A stretch of DNA of 14,884 nucleotides from Actinomycetota bacterium. GTDB lineage: Bacteria > Actinomycetota > Actinomycetes > Nanopelagicales > Nanopelagicaceae. How positions within the stretch are numbered: position 1 is the first letter of the stretch; each line of letters starts with the position of its first letter. Of this stretch, positions 14,401 to 14,884 are shown in pieces. Where the stretch lies: the NCBI GenBank assembly GCA_947494085.1, contig CANLTP010000011.1, forward strand, positions 1-14,884. Reading direction: 5' to 3'. The notes below the pieces were generated by a model. That model was not told where the DNA came from, did not search any database, and saw nothing but the letters and a program-made list of their open reading frames with translations. The translations under genes were made by a program, and so were the position numbers.

Positions 14401-14884
14401 TTAACGCTTGCTGTATTGAGAACGCTTACGAGCCTTCTTTAGGCCGTACTTCTTACGTTCGATAACACGGGCATCACGTGAAAGGAATCCAGCCTTCTTG
14501 AGTGAAGCACGGTTTGCATCACGATCGATTTCATTAAGAGCACGAGCAACACCTAAACGAAGTGCGCCAGCTTGTCCTGATGTTCCGCCACCGTTAATGC
14601 GTGCGACAACATCGAATTCATTTTCAGCACCAACTGTGCGGAATGGTTCAGACACTAATTGTTGGTGAACTTTATTTGGGAAATAAACTGCTAATTCTTT
14701 GCCGTTAACTGTCCACTTTCCTGAACCAGGAACTAAGCGAACGCGTGCAACTGCTTCTTTACGACGACCTGTTCCGCCACCAGGCGCAAGAACACCTTTA
14801 CGGCCAGGTGCAATACCAGGAGTTGATGATGAATACGATGTTGGAACTTCTTCAACATCGGTATCGATTGCGGTATCAAAATCA
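14401..14884 (-). CDS. rpsI: 30S ribosomal protein S9 (5' end off window)
   Basis: Structural protein of the small subunit whose C-terminal tail reaches the P-site tRNA. The frame stays open to the right edge, giving at least 160 residues. The conserved core starts at [19 protein letters not shown] and continues through [48 protein letters not shown] and the terminal [12 protein letters not shown]. About 40 further residues upstream of the core are acidic and Ser/Thr/Pro-rich, matching the N-terminal extension seen in actinobacterial S9. The true start is outside the window, and an internal GTG at 14655 would truncate the core. rplM (L13) would be expected upstream. glmM follows after 16 nt. 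Confidence 0.97.
   Translation of the reverse strand, partial: DFDTAIDTDVEEVPTSYSSSTPGIAPGRKGVLAPGGGTGRRKEAVARVRLVPGSGKWTVNGKELAVYFPNKVHQQLVSEPFRTVGAENEFDVVARINGGGTSGQAGALRLGVARALNEIDRDANRASLKKAGFLSRDARVIERKKYGLKKARKRSQYSKR

Noticed and set aside
14401..14655. Short S9-like frame of 84 residues beginning at an internal GTG
   Set aside because: The same frame stays open to the right edge and encodes the upstream half of S9 ([21 protein letters not shown]), so the GTG is an internal valine codon.
1..14884. Plus-strand frames of 60-130 codons
   Set aside because: All lie opposite confidently identified minus-strand genes, show no recognisable motifs and have compositions expected of antisense frames.
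1..14884. Mobile elements, CRISPR arrays, tRNA or rRNA genes
   Set aside because: Reading both strands I saw no transposase motifs, regularly spaced direct repeats, terminal inverted repeats or tRNA-like cloverleaf. The gene-free gaps are all under 200 nt.

Overview
All recognisable genes in this window lie on the minus strand, so transcription runs from the right edge to the left. The organism looks like a streamlined, low-to-moderate-GC actinobacterium. The evidence is an actinobacterial-type ribosomal protein S9 (N-terminal extension, C-terminal QYSKR) and the actinobacterial gene order rpsI, glmM, glmS, acpS, alr, tsaE, tsaB/rimI, tsaD. Spacing is very tight, genes overlap, and codon use is AT-rich. 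A freshwater acI-type lineage (Nanopelagicales) is my best guess, an inference from gene order and composition without any database search.

Right to left: partial rpsI (S9), then glmM and glmS (glucosamine-6-phosphate supply for peptidoglycan), a PAP2-type membrane phosphatase, acpS (holo-ACP synthase) and alr (alanine racemase). From glmS through livM almost every junction overlaps by 1 to 8 nt or abuts. alr runs by a GTGA overlap into a branched-chain-amino-acid-type (HAAT) ABC transporter: livG and livF ATPases, then livH and livM permeases. A 184-nt gap follows. It holds repeated TCAGGC motifs and a possible three-helix RNA leader. Beyond it lie the transporter's secreted binding protein and, 7 nt downstream, a secreted alpha/beta hydrolase, closed by a strong intrinsic terminator. 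A second transcription unit then starts, probably leaderless: tsaE, a tsaB-rimI fusion, and tsaD, which runs off the left edge. Together these supply t6A37 tRNA modification and ribosomal protein N-acetylation.

The most interesting region is about 2440-9089. In many actinobacteria alr lies close to tsaE. Here a 6.6-kb uptake cassette (ABC transporter, cysteine-free binding protein, secreted hydrolase) sits between them and is fused seamlessly to alr. The hydrolase may release a small ligand from an ester or amide outside the cell, which the binding protein and transporter then import. That role is inferred from context. The LivG ATPase has a degenerate ABC signature, which predicts an asymmetric transporter with one consensus and one degenerate ATP site. 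No plus-strand gene, mobile element, CRISPR array, tRNA or rRNA was found.
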